This document shows positions 10,912 through 22,544 of a stretch of DNA of 64,000 nucleotides, piece by piece. The translations under genes were made by a program, and so were the position numbers. Positions within the stretch are counted from its first letter, which is position 1. Each line of letters opens with the position of its first letter. The stretch is from Diabrotica undecimpunctata (lineage: Eukaryota; Arthropoda; Insecta; Coleoptera; Chrysomelidae), in NCBI RefSeq assembly GCF_040954645.1, contig NC_092805.1:14278741-14342740 (forward strand), in the 5' to 3' direction. The notes beneath the pieces are model-generated. The model saw only the letters and a program-made list of their open reading frames with translations, was not told the origin of the DNA and searched no databases.

Positions 10912-12655
10912 TTTCATGTCAGGTTTGTTGAATTGATTAAAAACGCTACATCTGGGAGAAGTCAAAGAGTCAAGATAGGTTGTCATCTGTCTGATAGTAT
11001 CACAGTAACATCTTGAGTTCCTAAAAGAGACCACACTTCTCCGCTTCTTTTTAATATCTTCGTTAACAACATCACTTTCTGTTTCCTAAATAGCAAATAA
11101 ATAGCTTAAAAGATCAAGTCTTGCTATAAGATGACTTAGTTTTATAAGTTTTTCTTGTAAAGTCAATAGAATTAGAACAAGCTATACTATTAATAATCAG
11201 TCACTGAATTATGTTTCTTCTATTCAGGATTTGGGTGTTATTTTCGATGAGAAGCTTACTTTCTGTGACCACATAAACTCTATTTCAATAAAGGCATTTA
11301 AACTTCTTGGTTTTATTACTAGGAATTGCAAGTATTTCTCTATTGATTCAACAATATTAGTGTATTGTTGCTTAATTAGAACTATTTTGGAATACTGTTC
11401 AGTTATTTGGTCACCCTATTTTCAGAACAATATTGATACCATAGAAAGAGTTCAGCATAAATTTTTTAGATATTGTGCTTACCATGTCCACAATACTATT
11501 GAAAATCATGAATATTCCCGTATAGAACAACAATTATCTTTACCCCCACTCAAGAACTGTTGTGATATGTCAGGAGCTATATTTGTATATAAGATCATAC
11601 ATGGATTTATTGATTTATTTATTGATTAATTACCTTTAATCATCAAGCTCTACGTTACCACAATGTTTTCAATATTCCTTTCCACAGAACAACCTATGGT
11701 ATTCACAACCCATTGGATAGATAGATTTTTATATTTTAAATATAATTTTAACTTAGTTAAAAAGATCTCTTGCCTTGTGATATGTACATATATTGGGATT
11801 GTTGAATTTTGTTCTTGTTATATTTTGTTTGTTTTTTAAGTATGTAAGAGTTTCAGTCTTATAAGGTGATATTAGGTGAAGAGTGGGATTCTCGAGAAAT
11901 AAGAGTTCATTTCGAAATTACTTCACTGTAAATAGGTTGCAACGCACAGGTTGAGGTAAATAATGATAAAACACATTACTTGATGCAGTTTAATCCGATT
12001 AAAATAAAACAATAGACTACATTATTAAAAAACTACATTATGCAGTCCAGTATGGAGGTACACACATGCTGATTGCTGGGGAGAGATTGCGGATGTCGAT
12101 ATGACAGACGATAGAATTGATAGAATATGACTGATACAAAACAGAACTGATTATTGGCGAGGGCTTGAGACAGACCTCGGGCATCATTCATGGGCGTCTT
12201 GGTAACGCTTAGGAGGGCGCTTGGAACGCCTGGGTCTCTGCATAGAACCATTACTCTTTGCAGGCAAAGAGGTACTTCTGGTGTCACTGGCTGTGATTTC
12301 AGGTACACCAAAACTTGCGGATTGCTGCGTTGGCTTTGGGTATCGTTTTGGGATAGCCCCTTTGGCTTCATCTGGGACACCTTTCTGCAACGTGGTTGAA
12401 GGCCGTCCTCCACTACGTAACTCATGTGGAGGTGTTATAGGCGAATTGGAATTATCCTTCACAAAAGGATGGAGAGCAGATTCATGGTACTTTCCAATTG
12501 CTATATCCGGGTGCGTTACAGTTGCTAACCCGTTCGAAGTTGGAGAAAGTTGGTTGAGGATATATGGGCCATCGCGATGCGGCGCAAATTTGGAAGACAG
12601 TCCTGCATCACTCAGTCTCATTTTTTAAACTTTTTAATATTGATTTTATATTATA
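10912..12655 (+). mobile_element. Non-LTR retrotransposon relic, copy B, split by an insertion
   Basis: This is a second copy of the element at 5820-6670. It has the same motif-B region (10917-11065) and then a longer C-terminal frame (11231-11629) with MGVIFDEKLTF, YCCLIRTILEYCSVIWSP and ERVQHKFFRY. These are typical of the jockey/CR1/I-type post-RT region. The 3' end (CATTTTTTAAACTTTTTAATATTG) is displaced to 12618-12642 by an insertion at 11860-12611. Confidence 0.75.
11860..12611 (-). mobile_element. Ty3/gypsy 3'-end fragment inserted in copy B
   Basis: A 752-bp block lies between two copies of TCAGTCT (11853-11859 and 12612-12618) inside the non-LTR copy B. Its minus-strand frame carries a post-integrase tail: FAPHRDGPYIL near the start and RRSKRPPKRYQ at the end, as at the end of gypsy pol proteins. 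The rest is a non-coding 3' end. The element lacks everything upstream, so it is a 5'-truncated or deleted copy. Confidence 0.65.
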
Positions 12656-12844
12656 AATAATTTCAAGTTTTGAATCCTAACTGTGATACTGCATATTGTA
12701 ATTTAAACTGTTAATGAGGTTATCCCATCTATTAAATAAATAAAACGCTAAAATGTGGTTAAATAGGCTAAAACAAAATTCAAAGAATTTAAATAATAAG
12801 TTTATTGAACTTTCACGTTCATGATTTGTTTGGTTGAGATTACA

Positions 12845-15800
12845 TCACAGTATAAGATGTTCCTTTTCGGTAATCTGATTTCTAGCTCTCAATAGCAGTG
12901 TCACGTGCCACTGGCTCAGTTCAGTTTGGGAATCAAATATTCTTACAGCATACTCGAACCCTTCTAAGTCATTATCGTTGATGCATTCTGCTAAACACAC
13001 GACTAGTTCATATTCTCTGGACATTTTAAAAGGTGGAAAAATGTAAATGTAAGTAAGTAATCTTTTTGTAACACTAGCACCAGCGCAAAGAACACATATG
13101 GCACATCTGAAAAAGTATTCATTCGCTACGTGTTTCCTTGTTGAGCTAGATAATTCGAAACAAGCGATTCCTTCGAAGATTTTGATTGCCTAAAAATAAT
13201 TTGATATTACTGATAGTTAGATAATAATAACAAATAGATAAATAAAAACCCATTAGACAACATACCAACGTGGTACTTCTTCTAATTCCGTTATCGCTAG
13301 ACCGTTCTAATACTGTTATCGATCGTTGGATCATGCCATATGATACAAATCTCTGTAGCTTTGAAACAAGCCTACGATTCTATAAGCAGAGAAGTTTTGT
13401 GGCAGGCTATGGAGGAAATGGTGGTCCCTAGAAAACTGGTACAAGAAATTTTACAGAGTCAACGATACTGATCTTACTGTTATTAAGAGCAAGGGTTGAA
13501 GAGCTGCTTTATAGGATAATGCTATTGTCTTACCCGCGTTAAAATAGAGTCAATTAGAGTCGGACCAGGTTTTTGTTTTAAGTAGGTCAGAAGTTATAAT
13601 TGAATGAAGAAACACGGGACGACACAGACGGGAGGATCGTTTAATTAATTTAATTATTTATTTGCATTACGTTTTGGAGTGATGTGTGATGAGTGTGTGT
13701 GCCAGTTTAAGTGCATTATTCGTCCCGGTGATAAATAAAGCAAATTGTGTGCAAGATGGCGGCATTCGGAAACATCGAACTGTTTAACGTGGGTGACTCC
13801 AAAGATTGGGAATCATACGTCGAGCGTATGGGTTTTTTCTTCACGGGAAATAACATTACGGACCCTGATAAGAAAAAAGCTACATTTTTAAGTTTGTGCG
13901 GTCCAAATACATACGAGATTATTAGATCTATGGTCGCGCCGTCCAAAGTGTCTGATAAAACTTATGACCAAATCATAGTTGAGTTAAAAAAGTATTTTTC
14001 TCAAAAAACGTCGGAAATTGCGTGCAGGTTTAAGTTTTATCGTCGATGTGTGAAACAGACTGGTGAAACAATATCTGTGTATCTGAAAGAATTACGAAAA
14101 TTGGCAGAACCCTGTGGTTTCGGAACTAGCCTTGACATAATACGGTATTACCGACGAATAGCTACAGCAAAAGTTGCTAGCCACATATAAGTTAAAACTT
14201 AAGGTCGGGCAAGACATGTGCCTTGCACACGAGGTGGCCGTGGAAAGTTTGGCGGTGCTACGAGAAAGTGAGTCGAGCACAGATGTAAACGTGGTAAATT
14301 TTCGTAAAAATCAACTGGGCCAGTTCAAACAATAATTAGTTAATCGCGAAAGGGAACATTCTTCTGAAACTTGTGAACACATTAAATCAACCTGTACATA
14401 TTGCAGGAAAGTTGGACACATCGAAATAACTTGTTTTGCTAAAAAGAAGAACCAAAATCACAAACGCAAAGTACATCAGACTACCGTGAAATCTACGTCC
14501 AATACTGAGCCGGTTTCGGGGAACACTTAGAGTGTTTTTATCAAAGTAGTGACTATGAATTTTCGTTAAATAACGTGACGTCTGATAGCATTACCGGTAA
14601 ATATTAAGTAGATGTGCTACTCAATGACCAAAAAGTGAAAATGGAGGTTGACTCGGGCGCGAGTTATTCAGTGATAAGCAAATCAACCTACCATAAAATC
14701 TTTAGTGATAATCAACCTAAAATATATAAATCCAGTGTTATTTTAAAGGACTGTCAAAACACAGTGATATCCACACTGGGTAAGTGTCAAGTGGAGGTAC
14801 AGAGAGGTCAAAGATCAGCGACACTTTCTCTCATAGTCACGGAAGGCAATCGCGCCAGTCTAATCGGCAGAAACTGGTTTGATAGTTTAGGTTTAACCAT
14901 AGCTGGAGTAAGTCAAATTTTATCAATGATTAATTATTCAGAAGAATACCCAGATGTATTTAATACAGATTTGGGATCTTACCGGGGTCTCCCAGTAAGT
15001 TTTTCGTTGGACAAAAATGTAAAGCCGGTTATGTGTGAAGCTCGTAAAGTTCCATTTGCGCTAAAAGACAAAATCGAACTTGAACTGGACAGACTTATTG
15101 CGCAAGGGGTTTTAGAGCCGATTACGCACCCAAAATGGTACACCCCAATTGTGACTGTTTGCAAAGAAAACGGGGAGGTTAGGATTTGTGGTGACTACAA
15201 ATCCACATTGAATTTAGCGTTAAATCCGGAACCTTATTCAGTGCCATCGGTACAGGGTGTCTTATCCATCCTTGCGGGCGGTAAAGTTTTTGCAAAACTG
15301 GACATGGTGCAAGCTTATCTGCAGTTAAGTGTCAACCGCGAAGCTGCTGAAGCACAAACGATAATTACGCATAAAGGGGCTTTTAAATGTAATCGTTTAC
15401 AGTTCTGTATATCAGTGGCTCAATAAATTTTTCAAAAATATCGCGTTTCCAGGAAGACGGACTGCATTTGCGCAAAGAAAAGTGCGTTTTTCGAACAAAA
15501 ACTATAGAGTTTCTTGGTTTTCAAATTAGTGAAGACGGTTTACGCCCCACTAAAGACAAACTCGCGGCCATAACTGATGCGCCAGCGCCAACCAATAAAA
15601 CCGAGTTGCAAGCTTTTATTGGACTTTTAAATTTTTATCATGTTTTTCTAAAGGACAAGGCAACAATTGCGAATCCGTTACATGCACTACTCCGAAAGGA
15701 TGTTCCCTGACAGTGGCGTTTTATAGAACAAAAAGCTTTAGATTTATTAAAAGAGATTTTAGCGAAAGAACCTGTGTTAGGACATTACAGTACAAAAAGA

Positions 15801-18800
15801 TTTATTTTTGACGTGTGATGCCAGTCCTTACGGGGTAGGTTGTGTGCTTAGTCAACGTGATGATGAGGGACGTGAATATCGAGTGGCTTACCATAGCCGT
15901 ACTCTATTATCTACTGAACGAAATTTATCCCAAATCGACAAAGAAGCACTGGCCATAATATCGGGCATTAAAAAATTCCATGAATATGTATATGGCAGGA
16001 AAATAGGCATAAGAACGGACCATAAACCATTGTTGGATATTTTTAATCCGAAAAAAGGTGTTCCAGAGATACTGTCACCCAGAATGCTTAGATGGGCTCT
16101 TATGTTATCTACTTATGATTACGAATTATGTTATGTACTAGGTTAAAAAATTCAGAATGCAGATGCTATTATGGGTTTATTTGCCACTAATGGCATCCCA
16201 AATCATCCCATTCGTCGTATCAGATAACGGAACTTGTTTTACGTCAGCTGAGTTCCAAGATTTTTTAAAGAAAAACCTGATTAGACAAGCATTGGTTGCA
16301 CCGTACCATCCAAGTAGTAATGAGCAAGCGGAACGTATGGTACAAAATGTAAAAAAATGCACTAAAAAAATGACAGATAGTAATGAAGAAACTAACATAC
16401 AGTTAGCATTGCACAGATACCTCCTTACTCAGCACATTACATCCCATTGTACAACAGGGAGATGCCCATCAGAAATATTAATGGAGCGAAAATTGGGTTC
16501 ATTATTCGATCGTTTACAGCCCGACTGTAGAAAGAGATGTTATCTAAGCAAGAGATGAAATATTCTTACAAAACAGTACCCAGATGTTTTCAAGAAAACG
16601 AGACTGTATTTGCAAGGTCATTTCCTCCGGTTAGCAAAAGTGGCTTCCTTCCAAAATAATTGAAACTACTGGACCGTTAAGCTACAAAGTTCAAACCCCT
16701 GATGGTAAAATTTTACGTCGTCATTCTGACCAAATCAGAACCCTTGTGTGTGACCAAGAAACAACAGACGAAGTTACACCATCAATCTCGATGGAAACAC
16801 AATTACTCGTAACTCCGCAACCGCTGTTTCTACATCCAAACGAATTTATGGACTCAGAACTAGAAATTGTAGAGCAGGCCGCTGAAGTTAAAAAGCCACC
16901 TGCTCGAATAAGAAAACCTCCAAGGTATTTGGAGGACTATGATGAGTAGATTCATCCAGGAGGGAGGAGTGTGATGTATTGGCAAACATGCAGTGCGGTT
17001 ACGTCACAATCAGCTGGGAAGAAACACGGGACGACACAGACAGGAGGATCGTTTAATTAATGTAGATTTATTTGCATTACGTTTTGGAGTGATAATTAAA
17101 GTCGGTAGTATTTGCTATACTGTTATTATTTACAACCCGGTCCGATATTTATTAGGCTCGTAACGCGCTATAAGAAGTATTCACTTCTGTCGGCACTTTC
17201 CAAGTGCCACGAGCCGTTTTTTTAATACATTGACTAGTTGTTTCATTTAGTTGATCCGTCTCAGGGCCTCCTCAGCTTTGACTCTTTGGAGACTACTTTA
17301 TTTTATGAGACTAGTTTTCAAACGGCCCTATAGTTAACAGTTATACCTAAAAGAGTGTAGTTAAAAAAAGCGAATTATTATTTACAAGAAAAAGTTGAAA
17401 ACATATATTTCACTTGTTATGAGAAACGAAATTAGTCCAGTTTATTATCCAAGGAAAGATTGACTGCAAGAAAGGTCCCAGAAGAATTTGCGAACTTGGC
17501 TTGGAACGTTAACAGAATGTGTGACGAATAAAATGCGTATTACACGGTCAATGCCAACGCCTGGGACGGATAGGGCATCTCAAGAAGAAGTATAAGCGTA
17601 AAATTTGATACCTTAACATAATCTGATGCCAAAGCAGCTCCTTCTGCGATTTGTTCCAAACATTTATTTGACGCCCAATATCTTTTATCCAATTGATAAA
17701 AGTATGCCGCTTGTTCAAGATACTTTTCGGCTTCTTGGTTATTATAGTCCTCTTGCAATAGTTCTGACATTGCTTCATAATTTTTAGCCACAGCACTGTA
17801 TTTTCCTGTTAATTAAAATAGATGAATGAATCCAGAAGAAATAAAAATATTTAAATGAATTTACGAATACTGCTGCTTGTATTACTTGTGTTTAATATCT
17901 GCTGTGAGGTCATATTTCAAAAATATCTATCAGATATCAACGGTATTGTTAAGAAACTATAGTTTCTAACAATAACCTAATTATAATCTCAATACTCACA
18001 TAATACGAGGCGTGTTTTTTAAGTAAGTACCGTTTTGGAATTAAAAAAAGACGTGCAAAGATATGACAATAATTTTATTTTTACATGAAAGCCTGTACCT
18101 TAATCTACTTTTCTACATAATTTCCGTGAATATTGAGGCACTTGTCATAACGTGGCACCAGTTTTTGAATACCCTCCTGATAAAATTCTGCCGCCTGACT
18201 TGTTAACCACTGCATCACAAATGTTTTGACTTCGTTATCGTCTTGAAGACGCTGACCGCCCAGGTGTTTCTTCAAGTGCTGGAACAAATGGTAGTCGCTG
18301 GGCGCCAGATCAGGGCTGTATGGAGGATCATCTAGAGTTTCCCATTTAACTGATTTGATGAGATCTTTGGTCTGATCAGCCACATGTGGACGGGCATTGT
18401 CATGCAGCAAAACGATACCCTTACTCAACTTGCCACGTCTTTTGTTCTGGATTGCACGACGCAGATTTTTCAATGTCTCACAATAAGACGCTGCATTGAT
18501 TGTCTCATTACGAGGCAGAAACTCCACTAGCAATACTCCTTTTCTGTCCCAAAAAACTGTGCACATGATTTTCCGAGCAGAAATTGTTTGCTTAAACTTC
18601 ACTCTTTTGGGTGATGATGAATGTCGCCATTCCATGGATTGTTGTTTTGATTCTGGTGTGACGTAGGCCACCCACGTTTCGTCACCAGTAACAATTTGGT
18701 CTAAAAAATCTTCACCTTCACTGTGATATCGCTCAAGGAAAGTCAATGCACTGCCTAAACGTTGGGTTTTGGGCAAATCCGTCAACATTTTTGGAACCCA

Positions 18801-19905
18801 ACGTGAACACAATTTCCGGTAATTCAAGTTCTCGGTAACAATGCATTACAAAACACTACGAGAATACTGAGGAAAGCAGTCGGACAATGATGAAATTGTA
18901 AAGCGTCTGTTTTCTCTCACCTTTTCGTCCACTTTTTGCACCAAATTTTCATTAACGACCGAAGGACGCCCACTCCGTTCTTCATCATGCACATTTGTGA
19001 GGCCATCTTTAAATGCTCTCACCCATTTCCTTACCATTCCATCACTCATAATGTTTTGTCCGTAAACTTCAACGATCTCACGATGAATATCGATCGGTTT
19101 TACGCCTTTAGCACTAAGAAATCGTATAACAGCCCGTACTTCACAATCAGCGTGACTCACGATTGTTGGAGGCATCTTAAACACTCGAGTAAACAAGTAT
19201 ACAATGAATAATCAGACTGTAATGGCGTCAGTGCGTAGACAAGAGATGTAGGTAACCAGCGCTCATGCGCGGAACGCCGACCGTAGCGCTGCGGCGGCGG
19301 AATCGCAAAACGGTACTTACTTAAAAAACATGCCTCGTAGATATACAATATCGGAAGCGCTTAATTAAAAACCTTTTACAAACTATAATAAAAACATTAA
19401 AAAATAGCATTAATTCATATCAATAACACACGTTAAGCATGTGCCGTAAGCCCAAAGGATTTATTAAAGATGATAATAAAGATTGATTAGGTATGTGAGA
19501 AAATAGAAACTCATTACTGACAAATCTAAACAGGTTAAAAAATCAACAGAAGTGTACTCTCCATTTACCGTTATTTCTGTATAATTTCACAGCTTCTTTG
19601 TACGCTTTTATAGCCATTTCAGTGTCACAATTTTTATAACAATTTGCCGCTTCGATGTATTCCAGAGCCGCTTCAGTAAAATTTTTAGCTTTGTAACAAA
19701 GATTGGCAGCATCCATAAACGCTGAACCAGCTTGTTTCCATTTTTTAACCATTTTAAACAGATTCCCGGCTCTTTTGTAATATTCTATTGACTCTTCCGT
19801 TTTATTTGTAGACCGAGAAAACAAATTTTGTAAGAATCCTGCTGATTTTACCCTTCTCTGAGCTTCTTCTCGAAGTTGTAATGCTTTGAATTCGATGTGG
19901 CTCAT
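12845..19905 (-). CDS. Alpha-SNAP family protein (divergent paralogue)
   Basis: Alpha-SNAP proteins bind SNARE bundles and recruit the ATPase NSF to recycle them after membrane fusion. Three exons fit in phase: complement(19569..19905), complement(17612..17805) and complement(12845..13189), giving 291 codons, the usual family length. TPR-like helices run throughout. Exon 1 has the N-terminal hydrophobic loop (GFLQNLFSR, about residues 23-31), LFKMVKKWKQAGSAF and EAANCYKNCD. Exon 2 starts KYSAVAKNYEAM and has YWASNKCLEQIAEGAAL. Exon 3 has ANEYFFRCAICVLC, IFPPFKMSREYELV and LSQWHVTLLLRARNQI, which align to the alpha-SNAP C-terminus. The ending EHLIL keeps a near-terminal Leu but lacks the acidic tail I remember. 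The start is the ATG at 19905 (ATGAGCCAC), not the upstream GTG. AATAAA lies at 12801-12806. Intron 1 holds a mariner and intron 2 a gypsy relic. It is too divergent to be the canonical copy, in my judgement. Confidence 0.85.
13337..13472 (+). mobile_element. Reverse transcriptase scrap (motif A)
   Basis: A plus-strand frame reads LKQAYDSISREVLWQAMEEM, the post-motif-A segment of RTE-type reverse transcriptases. Nothing else of the element is visible. It lies in intron 2 of the SNAP-like gene, antisense to it. Confidence 0.6.
13605..13683 (+). repeat. 5' terminal repeat segment of gypsy relic 1
   Basis: It matches 17019-17093 closely. Sequence on either side does not match, so the LTR here is truncated. 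Confidence 0.7.
13756..14460 (+). pseudogene. gag of gypsy relic 1
   Basis: The frame begins at ATG 13756 (MAAFGNIELFNVGDSKDWE) and stops at 14190. The capsid-like part has YLKELRKLAEPCGFG. A CCHC zinc knuckle (CTYCRKVGHIEITC) lies near 14393-14434 in another frame, so at least one frameshift and one stop separate the two. Confidence 0.8.
14614..16949 (+). pseudogene. pol of gypsy relic 1
   Basis: The 270-codon frame 14614-15426 has the protease motif VDSGASYSVIS and the RT start (WYTPIVTVCKENGEVRICGDY, KVFAKLDMVQAYLQL). The catalytic Y-x-D-D part of the palm is missing between 15426 and 15468. RNase H follows (TCDASPYGVGCVLSQ; RTDHKPLL) at 15808-16146. A second deletion joins it to late integrase (SDNGTCFTSAEFQDF, PYHPSSNEQAERMVQNVKK) at 16157-16558, so the zinc-binding domain and first catalytic Asp are lost. 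The tail at 16746-16949 ends RIRKPPRYLEDYDE. Confidence 0.85.
17019..17093 (+). repeat. 3' terminal repeat segment of gypsy relic 1
   Basis: It matches 13605-13683, with a few differences in the middle (AATGTAGATT versus AATTTAATTATT). Confidence 0.7.
17094..17611. other. SNAP-like intron 2, right end
   Basis: It contains a short perfect hairpin (GGCACTT...AAGTGCC near 17192-17208). Otherwise nothing was recognised before the exon 2 donor at 17611. Confidence 0.5.
18006..19337 (-). mobile_element. mariner element (1332 bp) with TA duplication
   Basis: Terminal inverted repeats of about 30 bp start CGAGGCRTGTTTTTTAAGTA at both ends, with one mismatch in the first 30 bases, and are flanked by TA on each side (18004-18005 and 19338-19339). 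The length suits a complete mariner. It sits in intron 1 of the SNAP-like gene in the same sense. Confidence 0.92.
18105..19175 (-). pseudogene. mariner transposase with one in-frame TAA
   Basis: The frame starts at ATG 19175 and runs to 18105, broken only by a TAA at 18846-18848; the two halves share one frame. The N-terminal helix-turn-helix is followed by WVRAFKDG. Then come WVPKML, the catalytic GDETW, LHDNARPH and YSPDLAPSDYHLF, which give a DD34D spacing. The other sequence is well preserved, so inactivation looks recent, or readthrough is conceivable. Confidence 0.9.
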
Positions 19906-20031
19906 TTTTATCACGCGAATTTTAATAACATACCCTTTTACTACAGAACATAATATCTAATCTTACATATTCAAGATATAATTGACAACTATCAAATTAT
20001 TAATTTTACGTTAATTACCAGTGGCGTAGGT

Positions 20032-20233
20032 TGTTGTGACCGAGGAGCAGAAAATAGTAGACTCTAAATTAGCGTTTGGCACTTTCTTATTAAATTGTAA
20101 AATACAAAACTGACTACGATGTAAGCTTCTACATAAGGAGCCAAGCTAACCTCTAATTCTATCGCTTCTATTCCTTCTACTTCTGTCATTTCTTATAGCT
20201 AAGTTTACACGAAGTATTTCTTAACATACTACA
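20032..20233 (-). repeat. 3' LTR of gypsy relic 2 (202 bp)
   Basis: Read on minus it starts TGTAGTATGTTAAG and ends GGTCACAACA, so it has TG...CA ends. It matches the split copy at 24419-24483 plus 25343-25514. Confidence 0.8.
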
Positions 20234-20465
20234 ATACCTCCCCTCTAAAGATCCAAACGATCGGGAGCTTTTTGACCGCACTGGCAAAACGTTAGCTTTA
20301 TCTAAAGTTTTTTCCTCGACACTTCCACTAACTTTATCACTATTATTTGGTTCCTCAGTACTCACACTGTTATCTCCTACATGAATCATTGATGAACTTA
20401 TATATCATCAATACAATCAGATACGATTAATTCAGGTATCTTATTATCATAAAGAGGCGCCATAG

Positions 20466-20499
20466 CAAAGAATATAGACACATGCGTCTATATTCTTTG
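20466..20499. repeat. Perfect 14-bp hairpin
   Basis: CAAAGAATATAGAC and its exact complement are separated by a 6-base loop. Part of the arm (GTCTATATTCTTTG) also occurs in the extra segment of the 5' LTR near 25392-25405. Confidence 0.7.
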
Positions 20500-20899
20500 G
20501 TCATCTAAACTTAATTTATTTTTTTTTTATTTTTATTTTCAACAGTTTGGTTTAAACCTCCTACCCCATTGAATTTTCCTTTCAATATCTGATCGACATG
20601 ACGCTTCCAAAATATATTTTCATTAACAAATTCACAAATATAATGTCTATCTCCTAAACCCTCATTTATAACTCCTTCTAGCCATTTCCTCTCATTAAGA
20701 TACCTACCTACAATCTCTTACTAACACTCTATCCGCTTTTACACATTTTTTTCCTTTTCATTTTTACATGTAACAATTTCTGAGCTTTATTTTCCAATAG
20801 CAAATCAAAACGGTTTCTAATCTTACGTTTAAAAATAACATCTGAAGGTGTAACACATGTGGAAACATGTATGGTGTTTCTATAGTGAAATACATATCT

Positions 20900-21862
20900 T
20901 TATAATGCAACCTCCAATGACATGTTATCACTAGTGTCCTCCTTAATAATCTTTGTAACACTACTCTTTATTGTCTTAACTGCATTTTCAGTAAAACCAT
21001 TTGTTTGGGGGTGATAAGGTGGAGAAGTTATGTGTTTAATTAAATTATTAGACAAATATTGTGAAAATTCCACCGAAGTGAATTGAGATCCATTATCTGT
21101 ACAAACTATCTTGCGTAGACCAAACCTAGCAAATATTTCCCTAAATTTACTTATTGTTGCCACAAGTCTGTCACATTCATTATGCATGCTTCTGTTCATT
21201 TTGAATAAGAATCTATAATGATCAATATAATTTTCCCCCTAAGTGTACCCAAAAAATCAGCATGAACCCTTTCAAAAAAATTATTACCCTTGCCACATGG
21301 TATAACTGTTGCCAGAATAGGCTCTGTTCTTGAAGCACAACGAACTCTACAATTATTAATAACTTTCTCAATGTCCGTATGGCCACCAAAAATATGCTCG
21401 AGCGTTTGATTTCATTTTTGAAATTCCCTCGTGGGTACTGTGTAACTCATTCAGCAATTGCAATCTTAATTTTATAGGAACCACTACTCGATAGCACCAC
21501 ATTACTATCCCCTGTTCCACTGTGAATTCATGCCTATGGTTAAAAAAAGGCTATAAAAATTCCTCCGAACACTTTTCAGGAAACCCTATCCGAATTAAAT
21601 TCACCACCTTACCCAATACCGGATCTCTCCGTGTTTCTGATCTCAACCTTAGTGAGGCAATAGGTGTAATATCTTCTAAAACATTAAAATTTTTAAAATA
21701 ACCAATATATTCGCTTTGTTCGTTCATAGACATTTTTTCCTTTTCCACTGGTAAACGGCTTAATGCATCTGCTTTCACATTATCCTTTCCCTTAATATAC
21801 TTTATAGTATAATCAAAACCAGATAAAAAGATACACCATATTTGCAAACGTGCTGCTGCCAT
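20900..21862 (-). pseudogene. RNase H end and integrase of gypsy relic 2
   Basis: Frame 21551-21862 has the RNase H C-terminal segment SGFDYTIKYIKGKDNVKADA followed by LSRL. Frame 20900-21199 has the integrase core CTDNGSQFTSVEFSQYL and PYHPQTNGFTENAVKTIK. Stops and frameshifts lie between the two. Confidence 0.85.
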
Positions 21863-22047
21863 CTTTGGTCAACTTTTAAACTCTCCAAATAATGTAATTA
21901 ACGTGTTTGTGGTCCGTTAAAATTTCAAAATGTCTTCCTGCTAAATATTCATATTACCTTGTGAGCAGCCCAGTAAATGCATAATGCTTTCGGTAATATA
22001 TATTCTTTATCTATGATAATGCTTCTTTCTGTACCATGTACCATACC

Positions 22048-22544
22048 CATCGAGCAAAAAGACAAAAGAGGGAATGTAAAGGTAGTGGGGGCAAAAATAT
22101 TGTTAGACAGGAAGTGCCATCTTGAGAGGCCACATTAAACAAGGAAAGAGAGACTATTTCCTTGTTCAAGAAATCAAATTTAGTTGGGTTATGTTATTGC
22201 TGATGTTATTGTTTGTCCCAACTGTCACATGAAAGATTATTTGTATTTTCTATTGAAGTTTTTTAACAATTGTTTCACATTTTAGACTATTATTGTTATT
22301 ATTTAATTAAAACTTTATTATGTTCTAGTGTTAAAAAAAAGTGTATTATGTAATATTACTATTATGTAATATAACAAATAAATAGATAAATTAGAACCCC
22401 TACACCACTGTATGATTATTGTGAAGTGTCATGAAATTTAAATTTGGCGCATTCGCGTTTCCGGATATGTCCGCCATCAGAGGCCACTTTTTTGGTATCC
22501 TTTTCATAACGATTAGATTCCCTCTTTTGTCTTTTTGCTCGATG
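22048..22544. mobile_element. MITE with 28-bp perfect inverted repeats and 8-bp duplication
   Basis: Both ends read CATCGAGCAAAAAGACAAAA and onward, identical for 28 bp. ACCATACC flanks both sides (22040-22047 and 22545-22552). The 497-bp unit has no coding frame. An 8-bp duplication suits hAT or P-type transposases; the terminal CAT would favour a P-like source, but this is unproved. It is nested in gypsy relic 2. Confidence 0.88.

Larger units (their letters stand above)
13605..17093 (+). mobile_element. Ty3/gypsy retrotransposon relic 1
   Basis: The element lies between repeated terminal blocks at 13605-13683 and 17019-17093 (GAAGAAACACGGGACGACAC...GTTTTGGAGTGAT), the only matching parts of its LTRs. 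Inside, in order, are gag, a CCHC knuckle, aspartic protease, reverse transcriptase, RNase H, integrase and a post-integrase tail, with stops, frameshifts and deletions. A purine tract (GGAGGGAGGAGTG, about 16957-16970) precedes a probable 3' LTR start near 16972. It sits in intron 2 of the SNAP-like gene in the opposite sense. The gag resembles K02A2.6-type gypsy elements. Confidence 0.85.

Noticed and set aside
13265..13334. Minus-strand frame MIQRSITVLERSSDNGIRR as an extra SNAP exon
   Set aside because: It superficially resembles the alpha-SNAP helix after exon 2, but exon 2 joins exon 3 perfectly in phase and aligned sequence without it.
17192..17208. Hairpin GGCACTT...AAGTGCC as a histone-type 3' stem-loop or terminator
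   Set aside because: Loop size and consensus do not fit the histone element, and no histone gene is nearby.
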